From Pedosphaera sp. (GTDB lineage Bacteria; Verrucomicrobiota; Verrucomicrobiia; Limisphaerales; JADLHS01), in the NCBI GenBank assembly GCA_009695195.1, contig SIBJ01000016.1, positions 1 to 59,468 on the forward strand: a DNA stretch of 59,468 nt. Reading direction: 5' to 3'. Shown piece by piece: positions 40,742 to 50,245 of this stretch. The notes beneath the pieces are model-generated. The model was not told the origin of the DNA. It ran no database searches and saw nothing but the letters and a program-made list of their open reading frames with translations. A program made the translations under genes and the position numbers. How positions within the stretch are numbered: the stretch's first letter is position 1; each line of letters begins with the position of its first letter.

Positions 40742-42028
40742 ATGAAATCACCAAATCGAACCAACTCGTTGACAAGCCTCGGTCTGGCCTGTGTGTTCAC
40801 AGTCCTCGCTTTAACAGGCAGGTCGCAAGAGCAACTCAATGACAAACTCCGACGAAATGACGTGCCTCCGCGAAAGACCGACGAAAAGACCCCTATCCGG
40901 TCCGGAAGACCTGCGCGGAGTGGCGCGTTGGTCTTTGAAGGCGACGATGAAAAAGCCCCTATCCGGTCCGGAACACCGGCGCTGAGTGGCGCGTTGGTCT
41001 TTGAAGTCGAAGCGGGCTTCACGAAAATTTTCAACGGCAAAGACCTCGCCGGCTGGGACGGCAATCTCAAACTCTGGTCCATGAAGGACGGCGCCATCGT
41101 CGGCCAGACCACGACAAACAATCCGCTCAAGGGAAACACGTTTCTGATCTGGACGAACGGCACGACGGCGGATTTCGAGTTGCGCTGCTCGTACCGCATC
41201 ACGTCGCAGAACGAAAAAGGGTTTGCCAACTCCGGCATCCAGTATCGCAGCAAGGTGCTCGATCCCGCCGGCTGGGTCGTGGGCGGTTACCAGGCCGACT
41301 TTGAAGCGGGCGCGACGTATTCGGGGATTCTTTACGAGGAACGGATGACGCGCGGCATCATGGCGGCACGCGGCGAGAAGGTCGTTTGGGACAAGGATTG
41401 CAAGAAGCAGGTCACCGGCGCGGTCGGCAAGTCCGACGAAATCCAGGCCGCGATCAAGAAGAATGACTGGAATGATTACGTCGTCATCGCGCGCGGAAAC
41501 CATCTGCAACATTTCATCAACGGCCTGGCGACGGTGGATGTGACCGACGAGTGCGAGGCCAAGGCCGCGAAGTCCGGCGTGCTCGCGCTGCAAGTTCACG
41601 CCGGCCCGCCGATGACGGTGGAATTCAAGAATGTCCGCCTCAAAGTTCTTTCCGGCGGGGCGGCGGCGGTGCCGGACGATGTCCAGAAAATGCAAGGCGT
41701 CTGGAAAATCGTCAAAGGCGAGGCGAACGGATCAGCCTTGGGCGCCGATGACGTCGGCCCGATCGTCGTCACGATCAAAGACCAATCGTATCGCGTCGCG
41801 AACCCGGATGAGATTGATTCGGGGACGTTCACGGTGGATGCCTCGAAGCAACCGGGCCAGATGGACATTCAGTCGCGGGCCGGCCGGACCATGAAGGCCA
41901 TCTATGAAGCAAGCGGCGATGCGATGCGGATTTGTTACGCCGGCGATGGCGGCGCGCGGCCCGCGGCCTTCGCCACCGCCGCGGATTCCGGCGAGGTGTT
42001 GATCACTTACGCGCGGAAGAAGGATTGA
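40742..42028 (+). CDS. secreted DUF1080 (3-keto-disaccharide hydrolase-like) protein
   Basis: The protein has 428 residues. Signal peptide (LGLACVFTVLALTGRSQ). A linker of two 22-residue repeats (residues 47-90) precedes the DUF1080 lectin/LamG-like fold (FTKIFNGKDLAGWDG, FANSGIQYRS, DWNDYVVIARGNHLQHFING). Residues about 310-428 form a TIGR03067-like domain (MQGVWKIVKGEANG). DUF1080 proteins bind or cleave keto-sugars outside the cell. Same strand as the epimerase 18 bp upstream. Confidence 0.85.
   Translation: MKSPNRTNSLTSLGLACVFTVLALTGRSQEQLNDKLRRNDVPPRKTDEKTPIRSGRPARSGALVFEGDDEKAPIRSGTPALSGALVFEVEAGFTKIFNGKDLAGWDGNLKLWSMKDGAIVGQTTTNNPLKGNTFLIWTNGTTADFELRCSYRITSQNEKGFANSGIQYRSKVLDPAGWVVGGYQADFEAGATYSGILYEERMTRGIMAARGEKVVWDKDCKKQVTGAVGKSDEIQAAIKKNDWNDYVVIARGNHLQHFINGLATVDVTDECEAKAAKSGVLALQVHAGPPMTVEFKNVRLKVLSGGAAAVPDDVQKMQGVWKIVKGEANGSALGADDVGPIVVTIKDQSYRVANPDEIDSGTFTVDASKQPGQMDIQSRAGRTMKAIYEASGDAMRICYAGDGGARPAAFATAADSGEVLITYARKKD
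40880..41011. repeat. 66-bp tandem duplication inside the DUF1080 gene
   Basis: Two copies (40880-40945; 40946-41011) encode the words DEKTPIRSGRPARSGALVFE and DEKAPIRSGTPALSGALVFE. They contain CTATCCGGTCCGGA and TGGCGCGTTGGTCTTTGAA. The copies differ at several bases, so the duplication is not very recent. It lies between the signal peptide and the domain. Confidence 0.88.
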
Positions 42029-42060
42029 ACCAAGTGACAGTCTGCATCCGTAATCTTGCC

Positions 42061-42942
42061 ATGAAAAAAATTGCGTTGGGTTTCCTGCTGGGTGGGGCGG
42101 TGTTTGTTTTGACCGCCTCCGCCGCCGACAAGAAAATTGTTTTCATCGCCGGCACGCCGAGCCACGCGACTGGCGCTCACGAACATCGCGCCGGGTGTTT
42201 GTTACTCCAGTCGTGTCTCGCGAACGTGAAGGGCGTGACGTCGGTCGTGTACTCGAACGGCTGGCCCGCCGATGCGAGCGCGCTCGACGGCGCGGCGGCG
42301 GTCGTGATTTACAGCGACGGTGGCGGCGGGCACCCGTTTCTGCAAGCGGATCGTTTGAAGACCATCGGCGAATTGATGGACAAGGGCGTGGGCTTGGCGG
42401 CGATTCATTACGCCGTCGAGCCGACAAAGGAGAAAGGCGAAAAGGAATTTCTCGACTGGATCGGAGGCGCATTCGAAATCCACTGGTCGGTGAACCCGGA
42501 TTGGGAGGCGGACTTTGGCAAATTGCCGAAGCACCCGATCACCCGCGGGGTGAAACCGTTCAAGATCACGGATGAATGGTATTTCAACATGCGCTTCCGC
42601 GACGAATTGAAAGGCGTGACCGCCATCCTCACGGCCGTGCCGCCCGCGAGTACGACCAACCGCGCCGACAGCTCGCACAACGGCAATCCGGTCGTCCGCC
42701 AGCTCGTGGCGCGGGGAGTGCCGCAGCACATGGCGTGGGCGACGGAGCGTGCGAACGGCGGACGCGGCTTCGGCTTCACCGGCGCGCACTATCACCAGAA
42801 CTGGGGCAACGACGATTTCCGCAAGCTGGTGCTGAACGCGATCCTTTGGGTCGCGAAGGCCGATGTGCCGAAGGGCGGCGTGAAGTCAACCGTCACCGCC
42901 GAGCAGTTGCAGGCGAATCTCGATCCGAAGGGAAAGAAGTAG
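42061..42942 (+). CDS. secreted ThuA-like protein
   Basis: The protein has 293 residues. Signal peptide (LGFLLGGAVFVLTASAA). The ThuA/DUF1080-associated glutamine-amidotransferase-like fold has FIAGTPSHATGAHEHRAG, GVGLAAIHYAVEP and TDEWYFNMRFRD. FTGAHYHQNWGNDDFR follows near the end. ThuA domains occur in trehalose/disaccharide utilisation. Function is by family only. 32 bp after the DUF1080 stop. Confidence 0.85.
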   Translation: MKKIALGFLLGGAVFVLTASAADKKIVFIAGTPSHATGAHEHRAGCLLLQSCLANVKGVTSVVYSNGWPADASALDGAAAVVIYSDGGGGHPFLQADRLKTIGELMDKGVGLAAIHYAVEPTKEKGEKEFLDWIGGAFEIHWSVNPDWEADFGKLPKHPITRGVKPFKITDEWYFNMRFRDELKGVTAILTAVPPASTTNRADSSHNGNPVVRQLVARGVPQHMAWATERANGGRGFGFTGAHYHQNWGNDDFRKLVLNAILWVAKADVPKGGVKSTVTAEQLQANLDPKGKK

Positions 42943-42961
42943 CGGAGCGCCGACCGGAAAG

Positions 42962-43777
42962 TTATTTCTTCCCGTAACCCGCCTTCGGTTTTCCGTCGGC
43001 GTCCAGCTTGTCGCAGGCCCAAAGCAATCCGCGCGTGACGAGGTCGAGGTAAACCTCCTGGCTCACGGTTTCGTTGCCGTGGCCAAGTGTCGTGCCGAAG
43101 ACGCGGGCTTTGCCGGCGGTGTTCACCCAGATGACCGTGTGCGTGTCATCTTCCTTGCCCGGGGTGAGCGCTTTGCCGAGCGGCACACAGTCTGGCCACT
43201 CCTTCACACATTCATAAAGTTCATCCGCCTCGTTCTGCCACTTCGCCGGGAACGCTTTCATGATCGGATGTTCGGCCTTCACATTCGCGACCGCGAAGGG
43301 CCGGCGCGGTTGATGGCGCATCGAACTGATGCCGAGAGTTTTTCGCCATTCGTCGGTCGCCGAAAGGCGGTAGCTGTGGATCGCGCAGTGCAACATCACC
43401 GCCGGCACACCGCTTTGATGCACCTTCGCGATGCCTTCGACGAACGCAACATTTGTGACCGCGCCGGAACACTCGTCGTGGACGATCACGTCAAAACCTT
43501 TCCCCCAGTTCGCGTTCGTGTAGAGGTCGAACGCGCGGTCCTTTCCGTCGCCGGCTTCGTGAACGATCGTCCACGTCACGTTGGCGCGGGCGCTGATGCC
43601 TTCGCTGAGGATTTTTTTCTGCGCGGCATAATCGTGACAGCAGCCGCCGCAAATCAATAGCGCGCGCAGCGGTTCGGCGGCTTGCGTCGCGAAGTTGAGG
43701 GTGAAGAAAACGGCGAGCGCGAGAATGCCGATACGTCCACGCGACCCGCCCGGTTGGAAGAGTTGGTTGGTTTTCAC
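42962..43777 (-). CDS. secreted ThuA-like protein, second copy
   Basis: The protein has 271 residues. Signal peptide after GRIGILALAVFFTLNFATQA, then LLICGGCCHDYAAQKKIL, GVPAVMLHCAIHSYR, HTVIWVNTAGKARVFGTTLG and TRGLLWACDKL. It is a different ThuA subtype from the one facing it. I chose GTG 43777 because it overlaps the stop of the upstream gene (GTGA), implying coupling. A short REP-C-like half-site lies between the two convergent genes (42943-42961). Confidence 0.82.
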   Translation of the reverse strand: MKTNQLFQPGGSRGRIGILALAVFFTLNFATQAAEPLRALLICGGCCHDYAAQKKILSEGISARANVTWTIVHEAGDGKDRAFDLYTNANWGKGFDVIVHDECSGAVTNVAFVEGIAKVHQSGVPAVMLHCAIHSYRLSATDEWRKTLGISSMRHQPRRPFAVANVKAEHPIMKAFPAKWQNEADELYECVKEWPDCVPLGKALTPGKEDDTHTVIWVNTAGKARVFGTTLGHGNETVSQEVYLDLVTRGLLWACDKLDADGKPKAGYGKK

Positions 43778-44808
43778 AGGCTGTTCAACACATCCACGAG
43801 TTCGCGCAGCCGGCCGTAATCGCGCCGGTTGAATCCGAACGCGATGCGTTCGCAATCGAGGCAGTCCTTGTCCTCGCGTTCCTCGGGCGTGAGCTCGATC
43901 TTCTTGATCGGTGGGCCGACGATGATGTCGCCGAAGTCTTCGTTCAGCGCCTCAATGGCCGTTTCCGTCGGTGCGTGCTTGAGGCGGATGATGAAAAGGT
44001 CCTTCACGAACCGCGTCGAGTGGTAGTTGCGATAGAAGCGCGTGACGATCTTCACGGCTTCGTCCGCGCTGTCGGTGATGCTGTAAAGGTTCAGGTCTTC
44101 GGGCGAGATGAGCGCGTCGCGCAGCAAATGTTCGCGCACCTGTTTGTCCCACGTCTTCCAGTACGTCCCGCCCGGTTTGTCCACGAGCACGAGCGGCATC
44201 AACTGGCTCTTGCCCGTCTGCATGAGCGTGATGGCTTCGTAACCTTCGTCCATCGTGCCGAAGCCGCCGGGGAACAGCACGATCGCGTCCGAGTGGCGGA
44301 TGAACGTGAGTTTGCGCGTGAAAAAATATTTGAACGTTATGAGTTTCTTGTCCTGCGCGATGACGGGGTTCGCGCCCTGTTCCCACGGGAGACGGATGTT
44401 GGCGCCGAAACTATTCTCCGGCCCCGCGCCTTCGTGACCCGCCTGCATGATGCCCGGCCCCGCGCCCGTGATGACCATGAACCCGGCCTGCACAATCTTG
44501 CGCCCGAACTCCACGGCCTGTTGATATTCAAGTTTGTTCGGCCCCGTTCGCGCCGAGCCGAAGATCGTCACCTTGCGCTTGTCCGCGTACGGCGCGAACA
44601 ACCGGTAGGCGTAGCGCAGTTCGCGCACCGCCGTCTGGATGACCCGCACGTCGCCCGTGTCTTCCACGTCCACCAACAACTTGAGGGCGTTTTCAATGAT
44701 GTCGGCCACCGCGTCTTCGTTATACCCGCCACCTTTGAACGCGATGAGTTCTTCCACGCGGCGTTTCAACTCCGGATCCACCGGAGGCTTGTCTTGCTTG
44801 TTGTTCAT
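43774..44808 (-). CDS. LOG family protein (TIGR00730-like)
   Basis: The protein has 344 residues. The Rossmann core has FGSARTGPNKLEYQ, ITGAGPGIMQAGHEGAG and the LOG motif PGGFGTMDEGYEAI. LOG proteins are cytokinin-activating phosphoribohydrolases or nucleotide hydrolases. The protein has an N-terminal helical extension (80 residues) and a C-terminal extension with CLDCERIAFGFNRR, so it is the longer subtype. Start ATG 44808, after a heptamer-type hairpin. Confidence 0.88.
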   Translation of the reverse strand: MNNKQDKPPVDPELKRRVEELIAFKGGGYNEDAVADIIENALKLLVDVEDTGDVRVIQTAVRELRYAYRLFAPYADKRKVTIFGSARTGPNKLEYQQAVEFGRKIVQAGFMVITGAGPGIMQAGHEGAGPENSFGANIRLPWEQGANPVIAQDKKLITFKYFFTRKLTFIRHSDAIVLFPGGFGTMDEGYEAITLMQTGKSQLMPLVLVDKPGGTYWKTWDKQVREHLLRDALISPEDLNLYSITDSADEAVKIVTRFYRNYHSTRFVKDLFIIRLKHAPTETAIEALNEDFGDIIVGPPIKKIELTPEEREDKDCLDCERIAFGFNRRDYGRLRELVDVLNSL

Positions 44809-44827
44809 CGTGGCGAGGATAACGGTG

Positions 44828-44965
44828 GAAAGCTCCAAATTCCAAGCTCCAACATTCAGAGAAGCACCAAACTCCAACCTCCAAATGGGGCGCAACGGCC
44901 GGGTCTGTTTCGGTGTTTGAGGTTTGGTGTTTCTCTGGAGCTTGGCTGTTGGTGCTTGGAGCTTC
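44828..44965. repeat. heptamer hairpin between the LOG gene and ileS
   Basis: The left arm holds AGCTCCAAATTCCAAGCTCC, then GAAGCACCAAACTCC. The right arm (44912-44965) is GTGTTTGAGG, GTTTCTCTGGAGCTTGG and CTTGGAGCTT, i.e. the reverse complement in the main. Closely related to the hairpin at 10335-10474. It lies in the divergent spacer. Confidence 0.85.
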
Positions 44966-45033
44966 CGGTTTCGGCGCGTTCGTTTTGACACTCCCCGATG
45001 CCGCTGCTACCGTCCGCGCTCCTGAAAACTGCG

Positions 45034-47946
45034 ATGGAATACAAAGACACACTCAATCTCCCGCGCACGGACTTCGCGATGAAGGCCGACTTGGTCACGC
45101 GCGAACCGGAGCGGTTGAAGAAATGGGAAGCGGCGAAGCTCTACGAAAAAATCCAGGCTGCGCGCGCCGGTGCGGAGAAATTTGTCCTGCACGACGGCCC
45201 GCCCTTTGCGAACGGCGACGTTCACATCGGCACGGCGCTGAACAAGATTCTCAAGGATATCATCGTCAAATACAAAACGCTCCGCGGCTTCAGCGCGCCG
45301 TACATTCCGGGCTGGGACTGCCACGGGCTGCCGATCGAGTTCAAGGTTTCGCAGGAAATGCGCAAGCGGAGCGCGGACGGCTCGTCCGCGAGTTTCGATC
45401 CCATCGCCATCCGAGAGGCCTGCGACGCCTACGCGCGCAAGTTCATTGACATCCAGCGCACGCAATTCAAACGCCTCGGCGTGCTCGGCGATTGGGAAAA
45501 TCCTTACCTCACACTGAACAAGGAATACGAAGCCGACGAATTGCGATTGTTCGCGGACATCGTGGAGAAAGGCTTTGTCTATCGCGGCAAGAAGCCGGTG
45601 TATTGGAGCATCCCGTGCCGCACCGCGCTCGCGGAGGCGGAGGTTGAATATCAAGATCACGTAAGCCAGAGCGTGTTCGTGAAGTTTCCGGTCATCGGAC
45701 GCCCCGGCGTGAACATCGTCATCTGGACGACTACGCCGTGGACGTTGCCGGCGAACCTCGCCGTCGCCTACAACTCCACGTTCAGCTACTCGCTCGTTCA
45801 AGTCGGCGAGGAACAATTCATCGTCTCGGCGATGTTGCTCTCGACTGTCGCGCAAAAGTGCGGCTGGGAGAATTATCAGATCGTTCGCAGCCTGAATGGC
45901 GGCGATCTCGGCCAACTCGAATACCAGCACCCGTTCTGCAAACGCACGGGCAAGTTGCTCGCCGGCGACCATTTCGTCACGAACGACACGGGCACAGGCT
46001 TCGTCCACATCGCGCCCGGTCACGGCTTGGACGACTACAACCTTGGTCGCCAAAACAACCTGCCAATCTATTCACCTGTCAACGACGACGGCGCATTCGC
46101 GCACACGAACGAACTGCCCATCGAGCAACAGATGCCCGCCGAAATGCTCGGGAAATCCATTCTGGAAAAACACGGCAAGAGTGACGCGAACGAAGCCGTG
46201 CTGCACGAACTGCGCGTCCGGCACGCGCTGTTGCGTCAGGAAAATTATCATCACAGCTATCCACATTGCTGGCGGAGCAAGACGCCGATCATTTTCCGCG
46301 CGATGGACCAGTGGTTCATCAAGATTGATCACGTCGTTTCTGGCGTAGCGGCGGACGGCAGTCCGCCGCAAACTTCAAAGCAAGTTACCGGCACTCTACC
46401 GAGTGCCGCTACGTTCCGCGCCGCCGCCCTGGCCGAGATTGACCGCGTCGCGTGGATTCCCGATTGGGGTGTCAACCGCATCAAAGGCGCGGTGCAATCG
46501 CGGCCCGATTGGTGCATCAGCCGCCAGCGCACATGGGGCGTGCCGATTCCCGCGTTCTACGATGGGAAGGGCGAGCCAATCCTCGACGCACAAATCGTTC
46601 GCAACGCCGCCGACTTGATAGAGAAACACGGCTCGAATGTTTGGTTCGAGAAATCCGCGACTGAACTCTGGTCACTCGTGAAACCGAAGGACTGGTGTGG
46701 CGCGGAAGCCGCCGCGAAGTCCAACGACACGCTCGACGTGTGGATTGATTCCGGCTCGTCATCGCGCTCGGTGTTAATGCGACGGGCTGAACTATCGCAT
46801 TCCGCACTCCGCACTCCGCATTCCGCACTCGACTGGCAAGCCGACGTGTACTTGGAAGGCAGCGATCAACATCGCGGCTGGTTTCAATCGTCGCTATTGC
46901 TCTCGCTCGCGGGCAATGGCGCCGCACCCTACAAGACCGTGCTCACCCACGGTTTCATGGTGGACGCCGACCGGGAGAAGATTTCCAAGAGCAAACAGGG
47001 CGGTTACGAAAAGCCGCAGACCGCCGAAGCCTACGTGAAAAAATACGGCGCGGACGTGGTGCGGCTGTGGGTCGCGTCGCAGGATTTCCGCAGCGACATC
47101 GTTGTGAGCGAGGAGCGCGTGAACAAAGTCGGCGAGACGTATCGCGGCATCCGCAACGCGCTGCGCTACCAGCTCTCGAACCTTTACGACTTCGATCCGG
47201 CGAAGCACACCGTGGCCGACGACAGGCTAACCGGCCTCGACCGTTGGATTCTAGGCGAGTTCGCGAAGCTGGAAGCGGAAGTCATCGCGGCTTACGACAA
47301 ATACGAATTCCACTTCGTCTATCAAAAGATCAGCCAGTTCATCGCCGTTGAACTTTCTTCGGTTTACCACGACGTCATCAAAGACCGACTCTACACCGAC
47401 CCGGCGAATTCACCGCGCCGCCGCTCGACGCAGACCGCGCTGCATCGGCTCGTGACCGGCCTGTGCCAGATGCTCGCGCCGATTCTCGCGTTCACGACGG
47501 ACGAGGCGTGGGAGCTTGTGCCGGGCAAATCGGCGGACTCCGTCCACACTGCATTGTGGAAGGCGGGGAGTTTAACCCGCACGGAATCCGAGGGGGAATC
47601 GTGGAAAAGTTTGTTCGTGCTGCGCGAGCTTGCGCTGTCGGTCCTGGAAAATGCGCGGCAAGCAAAAACCATCGGCAAGTCGCTCGAAGCCCGGCTGACC
47701 GTGAACGGCTCCGGCCCGTTGCTCGCGGATGCAAAATCGAATCTCGATTCTCTGCGCGAATTGCTGAACGTCTCGCAGGTGCAACTCGCGGAAGACGCGG
47801 GCGCGGCGGTGACGGCGACAGTCTCGAAAGCCGACGGCCAGAAATGCGAGCGCTGCTGGCATTGGGAAACGGACGTTGGTTCAAACGCCGGGCATCCCAC
47901 GCTCTGCGGTCGCTGCGTTGAGGCGGTGATGGCGTTCAAATCATAG
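45034..47946 (+). CDS. ileS: isoleucyl-tRNA synthetase
   Basis: The protein has 970 residues, class I. HIGH is in FANGDVHIGTALNKI (about residue 63). WTTTPWTLPANLAV marks the editing domain, and LEGSDQHRGWFQSSLL the catalytic core. KMSKS is present as KISKS (about 649). A C-terminal zinc finger has CERCWHW.. and CGRCVEAV. Two inserted repeats lie in frame: a three-way-junction REP (about residues 437-460) and a heptamer array (about 588-599, HSALRTPHSAL). Both are foreign to the family. Start ATG 45034 (MEYKDTLNLPRTDF). Confidence 0.96.
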   Translation: MEYKDTLNLPRTDFAMKADLVTREPERLKKWEAAKLYEKIQAARAGAEKFVLHDGPPFANGDVHIGTALNKILKDIIVKYKTLRGFSAPYIPGWDCHGLPIEFKVSQEMRKRSADGSSASFDPIAIREACDAYARKFIDIQRTQFKRLGVLGDWENPYLTLNKEYEADELRLFADIVEKGFVYRGKKPVYWSIPCRTALAEAEVEYQDHVSQSVFVKFPVIGRPGVNIVIWTTTPWTLPANLAVAYNSTFSYSLVQVGEEQFIVSAMLLSTVAQKCGWENYQIVRSLNGGDLGQLEYQHPFCKRTGKLLAGDHFVTNDTGTGFVHIAPGHGLDDYNLGRQNNLPIYSPVNDDGAFAHTNELPIEQQMPAEMLGKSILEKHGKSDANEAVLHELRVRHALLRQENYHHSYPHCWRSKTPIIFRAMDQWFIKIDHVVSGVAADGSPPQTSKQVTGTLPSAATFRAAALAEIDRVAWIPDWGVNRIKGAVQSRPDWCISRQRTWGVPIPAFYDGKGEPILDAQIVRNAADLIEKHGSNVWFEKSATELWSLVKPKDWCGAEAAAKSNDTLDVWIDSGSSSRSVLMRRAELSHSALRTPHSALDWQADVYLEGSDQHRGWFQSSLLLSLAGNGAAPYKTVLTHGFMVDADREKISKSKQGGYEKPQTAEAYVKKYGADVVRLWVASQDFRSDIVVSEERVNKVGETYRGIRNALRYQLSNLYDFDPAKHTVADDRLTGLDRWILGEFAKLEAEVIAAYDKYEFHFVYQKISQFIAVELSSVYHDVIKDRLYTDPANSPRRRSTQTALHRLVTGLCQMLAPILAFTTDEAWELVPGKSADSVHTALWKAGSLTRTESEGESWKSLFVLRELALSVLENARQAKTIGKSLEARLTVNGSGPLLADAKSNLDSLRELLNVSQVQLAEDAGAAVTATVSKADGQKCERCWHWETDVGSNAGHPTLCGRCVEAVMAFKS
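46344..46413. repeat. REP-E three-way-junction palindrome inside ileS
   Basis: The outer stem is CGTAGCGGC (46344-46352) with GCCGCTACG (46405-46413). Within it two hairpins each have a 6-bp stem and 6-nt loop: GGCGGA-CGGCAG-TCCGCC (46350-46367) and GGCACT-CTACCG-AGTGCC (46390-46407). It lies in frame and adds about 24 residues. Both halves look like one REP in inverted orientation. Confidence 0.88.
46796..46830. repeat. heptamer array inside ileS (5 x 7 bp)
   Basis: CGCATTC, CGCACTC, CGCACTC, CGCATTC, CGCACTC, exactly 35 bp. It encodes HSALRTPHSAL between the SGSSSRSVL segment and WQADVYLEGSDQHRG, where related synthetases have a short loop. Confidence 0.92.
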
Positions 47947-47965
47947 CCCGACTCGCAATTCTTAA

Positions 47966-48370
<405 letters not shown>

Positions 48371-48783
48371 AGTTCGCGAAAGTTCTGCCACCACACGGGA
48401 CAAAAAATCGAAAAAAAGAGCCTGATTTCACGGGCTTCCTGCGTGTGTGAATAACTCGTGAATAAGAGTTAATATGTTGTCCTAGGAAATTGGCGGTGGA
48501 TTGCATAAAAAAGCAGGCGGCGAACGAAGTCCGTTTCGCCGGATCACCCGCAGAAGCAAATGGTTTCGGCGGGCTGTTTTATCGAAGAAGATAAAACGTT
48601 GTAAATCAAGATTTTAAGCAGTGATTCACCATCCCGGTGGTGGTGAATAAAACAGATGGTTAAACTTTTTTGCTGGCGGAACGAGACTTGGGTGTTAGAA
48701 CCACGACTGGAAAGCAGCGGGAAAAAGTCAGTTTTTGGCCAGGTGAATAAACCGCCCGATTTACGGGCCTTGGGGAAAAGCGA
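48371..48783. other. candidate replication origin upstream of dnaA
   Basis: This 413-bp gap has no gene. It holds four DnaA-box-like sites (core TTATTCAC, minus strand): TTATTCACA at 48446-48454, TTATTCACG at 48457-48465, TTATTCACC at 48642-48650, and TTATTCACC at 48742-48750. TGATTCACC at 48622-48630 forms an inverted repeat with the third. AT-rich stretches lie between (48575-48620). It could equally be the dnaA autoregulatory region. Without a GC-skew plot it remains a candidate. Confidence 0.6.
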
Positions 48784-50151
48784 ATGCAGGCCGCCGCCGA
48801 ACGAATTTGGAATTCCGCCCAGGAGCATCTCCGCTCCATGTTGAGCGCCGACACCTTCAATCTCTGGTTCGCGCCGTTGCGCGTCTCGGCGGTGGATGGC
48901 AACGGCATCGTCCTCGAAGTCAGCAATGATTTTTGCGAAGTCTGGCTCAAGGACAACTACCTGAGCCTGTTGCAGGACGTGGTCACCGTCGCGGCGGGCC
49001 GCCAGCTTCAGATCAAGTTCAAGGTCGGTGCGAGTGACGCCAGCTCGGTGATGTCGGGCACGGCGAAGCCGGCACCGGCAAAAACCAAAGCCGCCCAAGC
49101 CGTTCAAGATCGCTCCTTTGGGAACCACGACTGGAGTTTCAACCCGAAGAACACCTTCGATTCGTTCGTGGTCGGCGTCACCAACAACTTTGCGTATGGC
49201 GCGGCCAAAGCCGTGGCCGAAGCGCCGGGAAAGTCCTACAACCCCCTCTTCCTCTACGGCGGCGTGGGTCTGGGCAAGACCCATCTGCTCCATGCCATCG
49301 GCCAGCATGTCGCCGCCAACCGCAAGCACGCCCGCGTAGCCTATGTTTCGTCCGAAAAATTCACCAACGAGTTCATTGACGGCATCCAGAACAATAAACT
49401 GGCCGCCTTCCGCAAAAAATATCGCCAGACCGACGTGCTGTTGATTGACGACATCCAGTTTCTCGCCGGCAAAGAGCGGATCCAGGAAGAATTCTTCCAC
49501 ACCTTCAACGCCCTGCACGAAGGCCACAAACAGATCGTCCTGACCTGCGACCGGCCGGCCAGCGAAATCCAGAACCTCGAACACCGCCTTGTTTCGCGCT
49601 TCGAATGGGGCTTGGTCACGGACTTGCAGCCGCCGGATGTCGAGATGCGCCTCGCCATTCTCAACAAGAAGGCGCAATCCATGGGCGTCAGCCTCGCGCC
49701 GGAAGTGATGAACTTCCTCGCGAACCGCATCCGCACCAACATCCGCCGCCTTGAGGGCGCGCTCATCCGCGTCGCCTCTTACTCTTCGCTCACGGGCAAA
49801 AAGGTCTCCGTGGAATCCGTGGAAGGATTGCTGCGTGAAATCCTGCATGAAGAAGGCCGCCACGCGATCAGCATCGAGGTCATCCAGAAGCGCGTGGCCG
49901 AGCATTACGATATCCGGCTGGCCGACATGACCAGCAAACGCCGGCCCGTGAACATCGCGTTCCCGCGGCAGGTCGCCATGTTCCTTTCGCGGCAGATGAC
50001 CGAGAGTTCGTTGAGCGCCATCGGGGAATTGTTTGGCGGCCGCGATCACGGCACCGTGTTGCACGCCTGCCGCCTGGTGAAGGACCGCATGGAAGTGGAC
50101 GCCAACGTCCGGCAAACCGTCCACCACCTCGAAAAGCAGTTGATGCGATAA
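48784..50151 (+). CDS. dnaA: chromosomal replication initiator DnaA
   Basis: The protein has 455 residues. Domain I is at the N-terminus, with RSMLSADTFNLWFAPLRV. AAA+ domain: Walker A GGVGLGKTHLLHA, Walker B VLLIDDIQFLAGK, and sensor VLTCDRPASE. Domain IV has IGELFGGRDHGTVLHACRLV, the DnaA-box-binding signature. It opens oriC. The gene is not next to dnaN here. ATG 48784 follows the oriC candidate. Confidence 0.97.
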   Translation: MQAAAERIWNSAQEHLRSMLSADTFNLWFAPLRVSAVDGNGIVLEVSNDFCEVWLKDNYLSLLQDVVTVAAGRQLQIKFKVGASDASSVMSGTAKPAPAKTKAAQAVQDRSFGNHDWSFNPKNTFDSFVVGVTNNFAYGAAKAVAEAPGKSYNPLFLYGGVGLGKTHLLHAIGQHVAANRKHARVAYVSSEKFTNEFIDGIQNNKLAAFRKKYRQTDVLLIDDIQFLAGKERIQEEFFHTFNALHEGHKQIVLTCDRPASEIQNLEHRLVSRFEWGLVTDLQPPDVEMRLAILNKKAQSMGVSLAPEVMNFLANRIRTNIRRLEGALIRVASYSSLTGKKVSVESVEGLLREILHEEGRHAISIEVIQKRVAEHYDIRLADMTSKRRPVNIAFPRQVAMFLSRQMTESSLSAIGELFGGRDHGTVLHACRLVKDRMEVDANVRQTVHHLEKQLMR

Positions 50152-50174
50152 AAATTTTGCGTTTTTCGATTTCC

Positions 50175-50207
50175 AACTCCCGGCGAGCACCGCACGCCGG
50201 GAGTTTT
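50175..50207 (+). terminator. dnaA terminator
   Basis: AACTCCCGGCG (50175-50185), 9-nt loop, CGCCGGGAGTT (50195-50205) then TT. An 11-bp GC-rich stem 24 bp after the dnaA stop. The U-tract is short. Confidence 0.75.
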
Positions 50208-50238
50208 GACTTTAGACCTTGGCCTTTGGACTTTAGAC
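50204..50238. repeat. heptamer array between dnaA and the ABC gene (5 units)
   Basis: TTTTGAC, TTTAGAC, CTTGGCC, TTTGGAC, TTTAGAC. It is the reverse-complement relative of the AAGTCTA/AAGTCCA array at 16356. It ends 7 bp before the next ATG, the recurrent spacing. Confidence 0.85.
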
Positions 50239-50245
50239 TTCCCCC

